Shown in pieces: positions 35,091-47,925 of a DNA stretch of 64,000 nt. The notes under the pieces were generated by a model. That model did not search any database. It was not told the DNA's origin and saw only the letters and a program-made list of their open reading frames with translations. Position numbers and translations under genes: made by a program. This stretch comes from Tamarix chinensis. Lineage: Eukaryota; Streptophyta; Magnoliopsida; Caryophyllales; Tamaricaceae. The DNA lies in contig CM060177.1 of assembly GCA_030549775.1 (NCBI GenBank), forward strand, positions 62,250,638 through 62,314,637, in the 5' to 3' direction. Each line of letters starts with the position of its first letter. Positions within the stretch are counted from its first letter, which is position 1.

Positions 35091-35104
35091 GAGCTTTGAT
35101 GCCA
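35091..35104 (-). other. Chromovirus primer-binding site
   Basis: The minus strand reads TGGCATCAAAGCTC, a two-transition variant of TGGTATCAGAGC, complementary to the 3' end of initiator tRNA-Met, the usual primer for this lineage. Confidence 0.75.
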
Positions 35105-35109
35105 AACTT

Positions 35110-35901
35110 TGATATGAAAGATAATAGATGAGTATCTTTCACAAATGTATGTCCTTTGAGTTTTGTTTGATGAATAACAAAGTTAAATAAAGAAGAACCA
35201 AATATGAAATTTGGATGATTCAAATGTTGTCTTCAATTGGAAATTTCAATATACTCCAAGATTGAAATAAATTCTAAAGAGAAACCTCTAATTTCTCTAG
35301 AAAATGGCTCCTAAAATTCACTCCTCTCTTTAAGAGAAAAATAGGAAGAAAGATGGACTAAAATTTTTGAATCTTGTTATCTCTTTATTCATTAAGTGTT
35401 TGGTATGTATGGCTTATTCACCATCGAATGTACAAGGTATATATATACACATATGACATTGAGGCCGAGCCTAAATCTCCTTAAATAAGCCCAAATCAAC
35501 TGTCTAAATTAAATAAGAGTTAAACCAACGCATGTACATATGGTATACATAATGAGTTACAATTATAATGATAAGATATTATAAAGTTTATATAAAATAT
35601 CAAAGCTACATAAAACCTAATCATGATTATACATGGAATAATCAAATAATCAAGCTTCAAGTCATATAGTTTTGTCTTTCATGAAACTTCTTAACCCTTG
35701 ATTGTCATTGTCTTGTATATTAGATATCATTAGTGAAGTCCTTTTCTTGAAAATATATGTAATACATGCAAGAATATCACTTAATGAAACATTATTTGGG
35801 TTATTATGAAGGTCTTTAAGATTTTCAAGAACAATTGGTATTACCTTCAAATATACTAACTCTTTTCCTTCAACATGAGAAGAATGAGATGGAGTGCATC
35901 A
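35110..35901 (-). mobile_element. Chromovirus 5' LTR
   Basis: About 792 bp aligning with 24934-25743. On the minus strand it begins TGATGCACTCCATCTC and ends ATATCA beside the PBS. Outer flank is CTAAC; I do not find a convincing identical 5 bp left of the 3' LTR (GCCCT), so the TSD has decayed or a junction moved. Confidence 0.85.
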
Positions 35902-36055
35902 CTAACACCACATGTGTAGGAAAAGGTTATGGTTATAGATATCACATTAGGATTAATCATGCATATGAAGCAAAATATGCATACTGTACATTTTCCTTGT
36001 AAATGTGTATTTCACTATAGAATGTGTCACCTCTGTTACTTGATGAAGATGTAAG
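35902..36055. other. Short spacer between chromovirus and element I
   Basis: 154 bp without recognised content; its last five bases GTAAG form the left TSD of element I. Confidence 0.5.
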
Positions 36056-36869
36056 TGTAACATCCCTAACTTTTGAACTAGAAAATTACATTTTTAAGAT
36101 GATACAAAGGAGTTTGAAAAATAAAACCTAGAAATGTTACCACCACATCAACCATGAAAGAGGTGTGATCATCACCTAACTCATGCTTGATACAAGGCAA
36201 ACAGAACAATGAACAAAGGATAGATGCTCATAATATTAATGCAACAATATATGGTAATATTACATTATAGATATAATAAGTAGGATAGTTTGGAAAACCA
36301 AATACAGGAAATCAAGCTAAGAGTTTAAATAACTGAAAATAAAAAAAAACTTATCAATGTAGTAGGTAAAACACTTCTAACTGGTTAGGTTAACTCTTAG
36401 GCAAAGACACAAACCTCCAATCCCAAGAAATGGCCCACTAATGGCCCATGTCATCACCCTCATCATACTATAACTGAGAGTCGTAGCCCTAAAATCATCA
36501 TTTGCTCCCCATACTAAAAGATGGATCATAATAGTGACCGCACAAGTGAAGTATCAATATGGTGAAATACTGGTAAAACATACTACCTAAAATATGATAA
36601 TACTCGTGCAACACATTAAAGTTCCATAATAATATGGTGATATCATATTGATATAACTCAACATTTAGTTTCAAGAGGTAACACAACCAAATATACTTGC
36701 ATAGAAATCATCGAAGTACAAAGATGTAATAAATATGTCACAATCCATTCAATATAAACCACATCAGAATTCCTCCTTTAGTAACTACACAAATTTTGAT
36801 TAATAAGATAGTTCATTTGGCTACACTTAATTCTCCACCATGAATGAAAGTCATGGTAGCATAAATAAT

Positions 36870-37150
36870 CACAATAGGATACCACACCCACCATGCAAGG
36901 TTAGGATACATCGAAAGGGCTTTTCTTTGAGGATACTACACCCACCACTCATCGAATGCACTTGCCACAAATTGGATTACCACACCTATCATACATGGTC
37001 AAAGTACACCAAGGGGGCTTATACTGGAATACCTCACTCACCACACCTTGAATGTCTCCACTATGAGAGCTAAGAAGTTAGGATACCACACTCGCCTAAG
37101 CAATGAAAAATATGAAGTGCAAGGAGGCTTATATTAGGATACCTCTTCCC
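36870..37150. repeat. GGATACCACACCCACC spaced repeats in element I
   Basis: Four or five degenerate copies of GGATACYACACCCACC, 55-75 bp apart, with AAAGGGGGCTTATA-like spacers. They sit at a position like that of the motif cluster in A-H but differ in sequence. Confidence 0.65.
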
Positions 37151-37689
37151 CCTGTACTAGACATCGATGTCATGCAGACCTGCTACGGTATAATCCTATA
37201 CCTCAAAGATATGCACATACCCCTTACCGACAACAACACATTAGAGAAGGAAATAGGTTTTGAGTGATGTCATAACCATAGGACAACCTGCCCACTAAAT
37301 CTAGATAGCTACCCCAAGAGTTGGAGAAAAAAGCTCGAATGAAATTTTATACCATTATTATATTTTTTCAAGTGATATCACAAATCACAATAAAATCCAC
37401 ACATAACCAAATGGGTGTTACCAAGTGATAACAACTGACAAAATTATATTCCATTATTGACCACATTAGGTTTTTCTAAGTGATAACATCAAACACATCA
37501 CAAGGCATAAAAGCCACCAATTGGGTGTTTAGAGATGACACCACACTTAACCAAGTTCATATCCCAAATACCATCATGGTGATTTTTGTTAAATCAAGGT
37601 AATCATAATTTAAATGTTATAAATACATAGAGGTATCAACATATAAGGCTCAAGAGAAACACAACAAATTATAATAAAAGAAAATAGGC

Positions 37690-38170
37690 GGTATTCAACT
37701 AAACCAATAGATCGGTCCCAAGGACTAGTCAACTGGTATGATCGTACCAGACTTTAACCAAAACAACATTAGAGAAAGAGTTAACTGGTTATTCTCACTA
37801 ATTGATTATTCATGGGAACTAGCCAACTAGTTTGGTTCAACCAATCGATGGGTCTAAACAAAGGCCAACCTATTTTATCCTATAGAGAAACCAATTGATG
37901 GGTTTGACCAACTGATCAACTATTCATCAAAACCAATCGACTGGTTTTGTCCAACCCATCAATGGGTCTAAGCAAGGCCAAACTATTTTGGTCTGTAGGG
38001 AAACAAGTTTATCGGTTTAACCAATCGATTGACTGTTCATTAAAACCAATTAATTAGTTTATTAAACTAATTAACTGATCTCATGACCAACCAATCCAAA
38101 ACTCCAAACTATTTGACTACTCACACAACTAGTCAGTGGGTTCAAGGAACTAATTGATTGGTCTATGTAA
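37690..38170. repeat. AACCAATCGATTGGTT repeats in element I
   Basis: Many variants of the near-palindrome ACCAATCGATGGGT/AACCAATTGATTGG. A unit of roughly 110 bp occurs at least twice (from about 37833 and 37942), each with TGGGTCTAA-CAAGGCCAA and ATAGGGAAAC-type blocks. A few isolated copies recur near 39355-39465. Confidence 0.7.
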
Positions 38171-39573
38171 AACATTACCTAGACTCGCGATACACACACC
38201 AAAATTTACCACACTTCACCATATTAATCCTACCATATTTTTATGTCTAACAACACATAAAAATACATGGTGCACACATAGAATCACAAGGAAATATGGT
38301 AATGTACATACTCAAATGAATTATGGTTAGCTTATGTATGAAATAAGAAAAATCCAAAAAGGCTAAATTAGGAAGAATTATACATTGTGGTTGGATCATA
38401 GAATACAAATTAGATCAAACACACACGTACACCAAACACGTGGACCCCAACACACCATAGAACCCCCATTTATGTTAAAGATAAGAATACCTTACCTTGA
38501 AGTAAGTCTTCTTACACGAAATCTCCTACTTGATAGTTATCTAGACAAACCTCTATTATTAAGAGAATCAAAGTTAAAACCATTAAAATTCATCTTTCAA
38601 AACTTCATTAAAAGCAAGGGAAATTAGAAGCAGAAAAAGATTAAAAAACACCACATTTTTCTTAAAAAAATAAGGTATCAAAGGAAGAGCTAAAACCTTC
38701 AACCTTTCTCAACCTTAATTCTTTCTTACTTAAGAGAAGAAAGAGAGAACTAAAATCAACATTAAAGGAAGACAAATTAATACAATTCTCATATAAAGAG
38801 GGTGAAACTAGAGCAAGTCTCTATTTTTTTTCTTGAGCGAAGAGGAGAAAAGGGAAAGTGAAGGGATGTTCAACACCTAAGAAATTTTCCAGCAAGAAAA
38901 GGGATAAGAGAGAAAGAAAAATATGTGAAAATGAAAATTGATTAGAAAGGAAAGGTATAGAGGCAAGGTTGGGTCGACATTCTTAGGAGAAAGCGAGATG
39001 AAACTGATAAAGTTGAATGTGGGCAACCAAGAAGTGAGGACTGACTTGATGGGGGTGATGGGGAGTTGAGTGTAGTGAAGAATGAGCATGGCAGTAGGTT
39101 GGTGAGTTAGGAGATGGTGCACAAATTCAACCTCACACCCCAAATGCTAGAAGAGAGAAGAGAGAAGCCTCAAAAGTGCTTTTTAGGAAATATTTAGCTA
39201 ATTTAAGTTATGTAATAATCTAAATAATGTAAAAATAATCCCATATCACTAAAATATACTTATTAGTACAGTTGGACTCTAATAAGAATTTTTCATAGCA
39301 TTAGAGAAAAATTCAAATCAAAACCAGAAGAGGATATGAAATCGTGAGACAACTAGCTAATTAGTTTAGGCAAATTAGTCAATTGTTTTGTCGAGAACAA
39401 AAATTTCAATTTCTTAGTGCACCGGTCAATTGCTTATGTAAACCAGTCGATTGATACTCCTGAAATTCACATTTTTATTAGAATTTCAATCCCATTCCAA
39501 AACCAAAACTATTTTATTTTATATCAACAAAATTTTAAACACATTTTAAAGGATTTTGGAATGGGGTGTTACA

Positions 39574-40200
39574 ATAAGTAAATTAAATCATATGTTATAA
39601 TGTTATGGTGTTTCATGTTCTCATTAGTGTTAGATGACAAATGGTAATTAAAAATATAATATATAGATTAATGTATCTACACAAATTAGATTTGTTTAAT
39701 CCAAAGATTTGTGCAAACAATTTTAGTGAAGTTCCCAACCTTGTGTTTCCTTCTTTTCCTATCCATCGCTTAACATGGACCTAGTTTTTATAGTATTCCT
39801 TAAATGTCATTTTATAAAGAGATTTGTATTTGGCTTGTGTTTCTTACATCATTAACTTTAACTGTTAGTTCTAAATTATCTATCTATTATGCTTTCAACC
39901 TTATGCTTATGCATCTACAGACATTGAATGTTTTGTTATGATGGTTGTTATTTCGTTGCTTCCTATTGACAAGTTTCTTTTCAGAAAAATTATTTACTTG
40001 TTGACTTACACTAGGTACTTACTATTGATTGCACAAAGCAAAGTAGAAGCAAGAAAAGGCGATTGCAAAGCTTGGCATGAAGCTACAAGTGGTGTTACCT
40101 ATGCTACAATTAAGAGGATGCATAGTCTCAAATCTTCTTTAGCATCTATTATGAACATGCATGTGTAATGATTATGCCTATATTGATCATTATTATACCT
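39574..40200. other. Unassigned interval with an unrecognised 76-codon frame
   Basis: No transposon ends or known domain. A plus-strand open frame at 39938-40168 encodes a peptide ending EARKGDCKAWHEATSGVTYA, then TIKRMHSLKSSLASIMNMHV. Its composition looks more protein-like than the surrounding low-complexity frames, but I recognise no family. It could be an exon fragment or chance. Confidence 0.3.
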
Positions 40201-40510
40201 AGACATGGCAAAGTTGACCCAACCTGACTGCCATGACCCAAATAACCTGACTTGAAATCAAATCTAGACCTAAAAGATTAAACCTGATCTAAACCCAAAA
40301 ACATAAAACAACTTGAATAAGTTTAAACTCAACACGAATTTAATTAACCTAATAGTAAACCATTTTCAAAATTACCCAAACTAAAATAACCCAACTGAAA
40401 CCTGACTCATACCCAGATAAAAACTCAATAATAAACCAATCCAAACGTACCTAACTTAAAATGACTTGACTCCAATCCAACCCATGTCCAAACATAATTT
40501 AAGACTTAAT
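40200..40510. repeat. Low-complexity AACCCAACCTGA-type DNA
   Basis: Degenerate run of ACCCAA, AACCTGAC and ATAACCCAAC words without a clear period, of a kind seen as simple sequence in many plant genomes. Confidence 0.6.
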
Positions 40511-40725
40511 CTAAACTAAAGTCAAATTTTATCCACAAAGGTAATATTTTATATTATATAAATTGATAAATAAATACCAATAAACTTTCTTATTAATAAA
40601 ATTTTATGTAAACAAAAATATGCAACCTATATAATAACAAATTATATAAATCTTGTAAGATTATGTTCTTCTCACTTTATTATAATATCATATTGGCATT
40701 AATTAGATTAGATCATAAAAATTTC

Positions 40726-40726
<1 letters not shown>

Positions 40727-40795
<69 letters not shown>
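40727..40795. repeat. (ATT)n microsatellite
   Basis: Near-perfect ATT/TTA repeat of about 68 bp, roughly 22 units, ending in TATAACACTCC. Confidence 0.95.
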
Positions 40796-41719
40796 ACACT
40801 CCTATTTTCAAAACATACAATACTTAGAAAACAATATGGGAGCTGAATATAAATGAGTACAATACTTAGAAAACAATATGGGAGCTGAATATAAATGAGG
40901 GTATTACTACCACATCTATTGCAAGTAGACACTATTGTTTTGCTTACACTAGATGCTAATGTTAAAACTTGAAATTAAAACCAAAATAAATTACCACATA
41001 TAATAGGACACCATAATTTTGTGAAATAACAACATCGATAGTGGTTAATGACATATCAGTAAATTAAATAACTCTAATCTATTTAAAACCTATTAAAATC
41101 AACACAGCGTTAAGAGATAGAACTTTGGAAGCCAAAATACTCTCACAACTCATCCCACAAGCATGCATCCATCATCAAGTATGGTCACAATTTACTTGCA
41201 TAAGACTATCTACTCACCATGTACATCATAGATCATTGCAACCCCATTTAAAACAACAATTTATTCAGGGGAATAACTAAATAACCCTTTATTTTGAAGC
41301 AAGATATCATAATTTATAGAATCATTATAATACATCAAACACAATCGCATATAAGTCAAATGATAAGGCAAATATTAGTTCACCATCTTATAAAAGCCTC
41401 TTAAATTAGTAACTAAGTAAACACAGAATCCAAATTTATTTATTGAGTGGGCAAAACTCAACCAGAAGAGTCACTGGGCAAATAAGAGTAAAGAAATCAA
41501 ATATCAACCAAAACAAATCACAAGAGATCTACCTCATAGGTAATCCCAATGGTACTAGCACTAAAGAAAAAATCCACCATAGATTATCCAATCCTTAAGT
41601 GTGCATACTATTTAAGAGGTATAAAGATCCTAATAGAGTAGATATGGAGCCTTATTGGCTCTTGGCTAGGTAAATAAACCAAGTGACTACACATCACTAC
41701 AATCCAAGGAAAGACTACT
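40796..41719 (-). mobile_element. Possible fragment of another long-LTR family member (left of G)
   Basis: Begins TATAACACTCCTATTTTC directly after the microsatellite, a decayed match to TGTAACACCCCTAAAATTC of element F. About 110 bp in, it has GGTATTACTACCACAT, matching GGTATTACCACCACAC of H and D. Beyond that, similarity is not clear. If real, G is inserted in it. No right-hand part is identified. Confidence 0.35.
40816..40899. repeat. 42-bp tandem duplication
   Basis: Two adjacent identical 42-bp copies (40816-40857 and 40858-40899) containing ATATGGGAGCTGAATATAAA. Identity implies a recent duplication or conversion in otherwise decayed DNA. Confidence 0.95.
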
Positions 41720-44427
41720 TGTAATACCCTGAATTTTTTGCTAAACCTAATCTTGAGTAATTAATATCATAACCTAATTCTAACCTTGGGAAATTATTTT
41801 CTACCTTATCCTAATTTTCTAATTTTAAATCTTAGATTAATTCTAATTTTTATTATGGGTTATTAATATTTTTCCTAACCTAAATCTAAACCCCCACTTT
41901 TTCTTTTCCCTTTTTCCTTTTCCTTCTCCTCATCATATCTTATTTAATTATTTTTTCTCTCTCCATGCTATTCACCTCACCCTCCCTTTGCTAAGTATAC
42001 CTCTACCCCCGTAAATTCCCTAGCTCTACAGTTCTGGTTTGGGTTTGAAATTGTTGCCAATTCTAACCTCCCTCCCCTCCCTCTCAGCTTGTATGTAAAT
42101 ATATATACATATACCTCGTTTAATACCCTAAAAAATACCTTCTTATTCCTCTAATTTTCTACTAGAAAAAAACCCCAAACACACTCCTTCTTTACCCACC
42201 AAAACACTTGTAAAAACCCACCTTTAGCAAACAATGTTGCACCATATCCACCACCACCGGAAAAATCTTCCATTCCCTCATCTATAGATATAGAAAAAAT
42301 CACCAAAACACCCCCTAGTTGAAGCAAAACCACCCATTCCTACCCCCAAGTTGCAGAAAAATCTACCAAAAAAACCCCCTCTAACCATAGATAAAAACCA
42401 CTAAAACACTTCCCCTACACTTTAGTAAAATCCTCCAAAACACCCCTAGCTTTGGAAAAAATTCCATTCCCTACACCCCCTTCTTAAAAGCCACACCATT
42501 TCCTACCCCCTTTTTGGCCCTCCTTAATGTTGCCCACTCCCTAGTAATAGTAGTTTTTGCCATTGCTAGCCATCTTGGCCAATGACCCGTTCTTCAAACC
42601 CGGTTTGGTTTTTCTCACTCTTTTTCCTCTCGATTACCTTAAACATTCATTTATTATATCATTAATTCTAGTTATGCTTTGTTAATTGTGCTTAGGTGAT
42701 ATTCTGGAAGTTTTGGAAGAAACAAATTAGGATAAGTGTGCTTAGAGATCGGATCCTTATCAATAAGGATACTAGTCGATGTTTCTGATTTTGTGTCAAA
42801 TGCTTGTATGATTATGTGTCTTATCATTTTATTGTTATTATATTATTAAAATTCATTTTGATGATGATATGATATATTAATATTAATTATATGATAGAAA
42901 GGAAGTGAGAATATCGAAAGATATGCTAATATGATGATATTGCACTAGGATGTATTTTTTGTCGATAAGTATAAATTATGGGAGAGTTGTATGGGCATAA
43001 TGGATTACTAAAATTGGGAAATAATTATATTTAAGATTTTTTTGATAAAAGGAAGATTTGGAAAAAAGGATATTGAGGATATAGGATTTTCATAAAATAA
43101 GGGCTATCGACTATTTTTAAGGGCATTTTTATTAATAATGGTTAATATGAAATTTTTGATATCTTAACATGTTATATGGATTAAAATATGCTAATAATAT
43201 CATGTGAAGTGTTTGGAAGTAATTATAAAGGTCATAAGTTCTTCAGATGAGAAAATAGCCTAATTTGGGAATTGTAGCTCTAAAATGATAATGTTATTAT
43301 CACATGTGTAAAATGTTAGATTTAGGCTAATAATTTTGGATATGTTATTAATATAGAAATTTTAAGGGTGTATGTTTAATTTGGTAATTATATGAGCCTT
43401 ATGGGAAATGTTATGACTTACTTGTGAAATTAGGGTTTTAGGAGCCCTATAAATAGTAACTTTTGAGATAGGGCTATTATCTCATGTCTAAGACATAGGA
43501 GTTAGACCTAAAATTTCAGTATGTTAATGATACTATTATTTTAGGAAAATATACTAAATTTGGTGGATAAATGATCAATATGGGGGAAGTTATGCTTGAA
43601 TTGTGAATTTTGGATTTTCGAGGAAGGTGAGCATCTTAATCTTTGAGAACAATCTTATTATATGTATATTGGTCTCTCGCTTTCATTAATTATGTTTCTT
43701 ACTCATAAACCAATCATGAATATGACATTAATAACTTAAAGTTAAAGATCACATGGGCCGGGTCGAGGTGTTTTATGAGTCTGTTCCAATAGCTTAGCAA
43801 TAGTGGCTAGGGGCATTCTGCCCTGGGAGGTGCATCAGACCGATCCACCAATTTAAGAATAGTGGTGAAATACCCCAAAATCCTAAATTAGGAATTATGG
43901 CAAAATAATGATTTATTAGGGAAAATTAAGAAAATAAACTACTTTATTAAATAAAGAGGATATTAATTGAGGAAAATAAGGATAAAATAATAAATAAGTT
44001 ATTTAGAAAATTTTGGACATTTTACTAATTAAAATGGAAGTTCAGGACAATTTATCCAAAAGAACTTAATTAATTTAAAAATAAATTTAATTATTATACT
44101 CAAAATAATTATTATTAAAATTAAATATCTAAATTAAATATATAAACAAATAAAGACCAAATACCCCCAACCCAACCATTTTATCATTTTTCCATTTTCC
44201 ATTTTCCTTTTCTCCTTTCTTTTCCTGTTTCTTTCTTCCTCCTTTACATTTTCTTCTCATCCCCCTAGTTTGGGCCAGTCCGTCGACCCAAGTCTCCTTT
44301 CCTCCCTGGCTCATCTCGCATTACCTCCGTAACACCCCCAAATTTCACTACTGAAAAATTTCGTTAATTAAAAGGAAATTAGCAGAAGCAAATTAATAAA
44401 ACGTGAAATTTGGGAGCATTACCACCA

Positions 44428-44473
44428 CACTTAGTACCAGACCGGTTCACTCATACTGTTCTAGTACCAAGTG
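44428..44473 (-). other. 3'-terminal hairpin of element D
   Basis: CACTTAGTAC (44428-44437) and GTACCAAGTG (44464-44473). On the transcribed (minus) strand the only non-Watson-Crick position is a G-U wobble. Confidence 0.75.
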
Positions 44474-45004
44474 CTAAGGCTAAGAAAAGTAAAATACATT
44501 CTGGAAGAAATTCAACACACATAAATCAGAGTAGCGCATCAAATCGTTTACAGCAATAACATCTACCAATGATGGTTACTTAAACAGCATTAGCATTAAA
44601 AACTAGGAGTTTAAAAGAGAAAGAGAAAACCCTAACGATACCGGATAACTCCTTACTCTCTTTCCCGTAGCCCACTTGAGTAGCACCTGAAAATACCTGC
44701 AAGGGCACTGCCCATTGAATAGGCAGGGGCCCCTTAAAGGGAATCCCTTCAGTACTACGATACTGAGTAACCCTTTAACACCACACTTAAAGACAGGCCC
44801 GCATACGGCACATAATGCAAGCTACATATATGAATAATGAGAGATGCATACATAAGAATAACATACATAATAATTTATAAGTCACGATCGATACTTTTGG
44901 CCTTAAGCCATGTCATAGTGTAAGATCAATACATTCGGGCCTTAAGCCATTATTCCGTCACCATTCAATCAGTATCATATTTTATATCCATGTGAATGCA
45001 AAAA

Positions 45005-45340
45005 CCTCACTATTATAGCTGGTGGACCGGAAAGTATACACTTAGGGCATAACACCTCTAACCACTATACTATTATTTGCCGGTGGACCAGTCTGGCCTC
45101 GACTCACATGGTGTTCCACTATAAGTGATTAGTATTTTTCCATAATCTTATTCACATACATAACTGATTTTATTGAGCTCGGGACCCCCACTATTATTGC
45201 CGGTGGACCGGAATGTATATAAAATCATCATCCAGGGCACAACGATCCTAGCCGCTATTATAACCAGTGGACCGGGATATATAAAGAATCATCATCCAGG
45301 GCACAACGCTCCTGGCCACTATTATAATCGATGGACCGGT
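45005..45340 (-). repeat. CCACTATTAT...CCGGTGGACCGG motif cluster in element D
   Basis: Five copies near 45010, 45062, 45189, 45257 and 45317 with CATCCAGGGCACAACG-type spacers, nearly identical in layout to the cluster in C read in reverse. Confidence 0.88.
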
Positions 45341-46009
45341 ACTCAATATCATAATCATCTGGGCCCGGCTCATTAATATTTCACTTTCAATAATAGTATC
45401 TTTCCTTCCTTTAATCACCACATCAATCATATTTATTTTCCTCGAACGGGAGATCAATAACCCGGGACACAAAGGTACACCGGTCGTACCGGTGCATATC
45501 AGCTACTCAGTACCCTTTAACCACGAACCCAAGGACACAAAAGTACTCTGGTCGTACTAGTGCATAAAGCTAACTCAATACCCTACCGACAAGGACACCT
45601 AATCCATAAGTATGCATACCCCCTAACTAGGTCCGTAGAGCTAGAAAGTGTGAGATCTAGGGCCTGGCTGGGGCACAAAGGCACACCAGCAAATACCAGA
45701 AAAATCGTGGACTAAACCACGTCCTTAGGGTAGCGACCCCTAAGGAGTCACCATTCCCGATCTTGAGGTCTTTCACTTTAAGTAATAGTGTCTTAATTAA
45801 GGTGATCACGAAGGCACGATAATCCGATACTTATTCACTTTCAATCGTTCTGATATCATTAATCGTTACTCATTCAGATGATTATCCACGATATCACAGA
45901 GAAATCATTAAGGCCATACTAATTATCAAATACTCTTACTTGGCTAATCAGCATTATTTAATCATATTATAAAGGTCCACGATCCCAAAGACATTTTAGG
46001 TACAAATTA

Positions 46010-47250
46010 TTCATTTACCCTTTTACTTATATAATTTCTAAGTATTCCTTCCTTACTTGACAATTTACTATATTACCCCTTAGGTTACGTAATTACCAAA
46101 TTACCCCTTGCCCAATTTAGGTTACCAAATTATCTCCTACACTTTTTAGATCACCATTCACCCCTCATAATTACTACACTTATCATATTTCCCTTTTGGT
46201 TGGTTAGATTACCAAATTGCCCTTCTCCTTTGTTATAATTACTAAATTGCCCTTGAGTTGGATAAATTACTAAATTACCCTCCTTCATTATCATGATTAC
46301 TATTTTGCCCCTTTAGTTGTTTAAACAATTATCACTTTACCCTTTTATCGGCTAAATTACCAAATTGCCCCTTTAATTGGATAAATTACCAAATTGCCCT
46401 TCTCCTTAATCATAATTACCGTTTTACCCCTCTCAATTATTTTAATTGCCATTTTACCCTTTTTAAGTATCATAATTCCCAAATTACCCTTCTTCATAAT
46501 CACAATTACTAATTTACCCTTCTTCATAATTACAATTACTATATTACCCTTCTCCATTATTAAAATTACCATAATGCCCTTTAATTGGTTAATTTACCAA
46601 ATTACCCTTCTCTAGTATCATACTTATCCAATTACACTTCTACAATCGTAATTTAATGACTAATGGCTTGTTTGGAGTTACTTATGAAAAGTAATTATCT
46701 ATGATAATTACTTATTTTAGGAAAATTTTAGCCTAAAAAGTTTCCAAATAAAGTAGTTATCATGGATAATTAATTTTGATAAGTAACTCCAAACATAGGC
46801 TAAATTATCTTTCGTCGTTATCATAATTACTAAGTTACCCCTTACTCCCAAGTTTACCATGATATCCTTTTATTTACAAAATTACCCTTCTACCCCTTAC
46901 TTTCAAATTACCACAATATCCTTTTATTTATGAAAATTACCACCATACCCCTTTTACTTGTAAGATTACCATAACACCCATTTTACTTTACAACTTCCTA
47001 TCTTACTCTTTTACATCCAAAATTACCATTTTTATCTTTTCTTATAAAATTACCATTTTGCCCTTCTTTTCCAAAATTACCATATTACCCCTTACTTATA
47101 AATTACGATTTCGCCATTTACTTATACCATTACCATATCCATTTACTTATGAAATTATCATTCCACCCCTTTCTTTTGAAATTACCAAAATACCCTTTTT
47201 GCTTACCAAATTACCAAAATACCCTTTTCACTTATAAAATTTTCACTCAA
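46010..47250 (-). repeat. AATTACCAAATTGCCCTT minisatellite in element D
   Basis: About 1.2 kb of degenerate tandem repeats like those in A, interrupted by a MITE at 46664-46800. Confidence 0.85.
46664..46800. mobile_element. Tourist-like MITE (137 bp)
   Basis: Terminal inverted repeats TGTTTGGAGTTACTTAT (left) and ATAAGTAACTCCAAACA (right), near-perfect over about 17 bp, with slightly divergent outer bases. Flanked by TAA on both sides (46661-46663, 46801-46803). The size, TAA duplication and the TTGTTTGG-type end fit a PIF/Harbinger (Tourist) MITE. It lies within the minisatellite of D and breaks its repeat pattern. Confidence 0.75.
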
Positions 47251-47901
47251 CCCCTTTATTCACCATTTCTATGAATTTACTAACACTACATAAAATAATG
47301 ATATTATTACTTCATTCTTATCATCCAAGTCCACCAACATGTCATTATTCAACATAACACTCATTAGCAACTACATACATTAGGTCACATACTTCATAAG
47401 CATAATTACTAAAATACCCTTAGACAATAATATTACTCATGCATTAGCAACATAATACATCATAAACAAGCATATAATATTTCCATCACTAATCAAACTT
47501 CTTCCTTAATTATCATTCCTACACTTGGAACAAAGGTTATCATACTTTTCCTTTTCACCCAAAAATATAAGAAACCATATATATATCATGCTAAGCACAC
47601 AAAACATGCATAAAATCATACTAAACCCCTAATGTGCTAGCATACGTTTTTCCATGTATTTAAGGGAGGATTAAAGGTTACCTTAATTCCGCAAAATATC
47701 AAATCTTAGCGGTACCCCGGTTAAAGATTTAGGCTTTATTAGCAACTCAACACCTAAAAATAATATTAATCATTATTAGGTTAGAAGTAAGAAATTAAAG
47801 GATAAAACTTTATAAAACAAATTTATTTAATAATAATACACTTTAATTAATTATGTATATACCTCAAAATTTAATCAAATGAGTTTCAAAATAAGGGGGA
47901 G

Positions 47902-47925
47902 CTCACGCTGCATGAGCAGCGTGAG
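47902..47925 (-). other. CTCACGCTG hairpin of element D
   Basis: Perfect 9-bp inverted repeat (47902-47910 with 47917-47925), 6-base loop, the reverse complement of the hairpin in C. Confidence 0.85.

Larger units (their letters stand above)
36056..39573 (-). mobile_element. Solo-LTR-like element I (distinct family)
   Basis: 3518-bp unit, TGTAACATCCCTAAC at the left and GAATGGGGTGTTACA at the right, with a near-identical 5-bp flank (GTAAG at 36051-36055, ATAAG at 39574-39578). Purine-rich DNA at 38820-39170 suggests a minus orientation by analogy with A and D. It has its own internal repeats (36870-37150 and 37690-38170) and lacks the CCGGTGGACCGG cluster, so it is a separate family with similar ends. 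No gag-pol. Probably a solo LTR of a Ty3/gypsy element. Confidence 0.7.

Noticed and set aside
41715..41719. A 5-bp TSD for element G
   Set aside because: CTACT versus TTGTT differ at three positions; all are transitions but this is too weak to claim.
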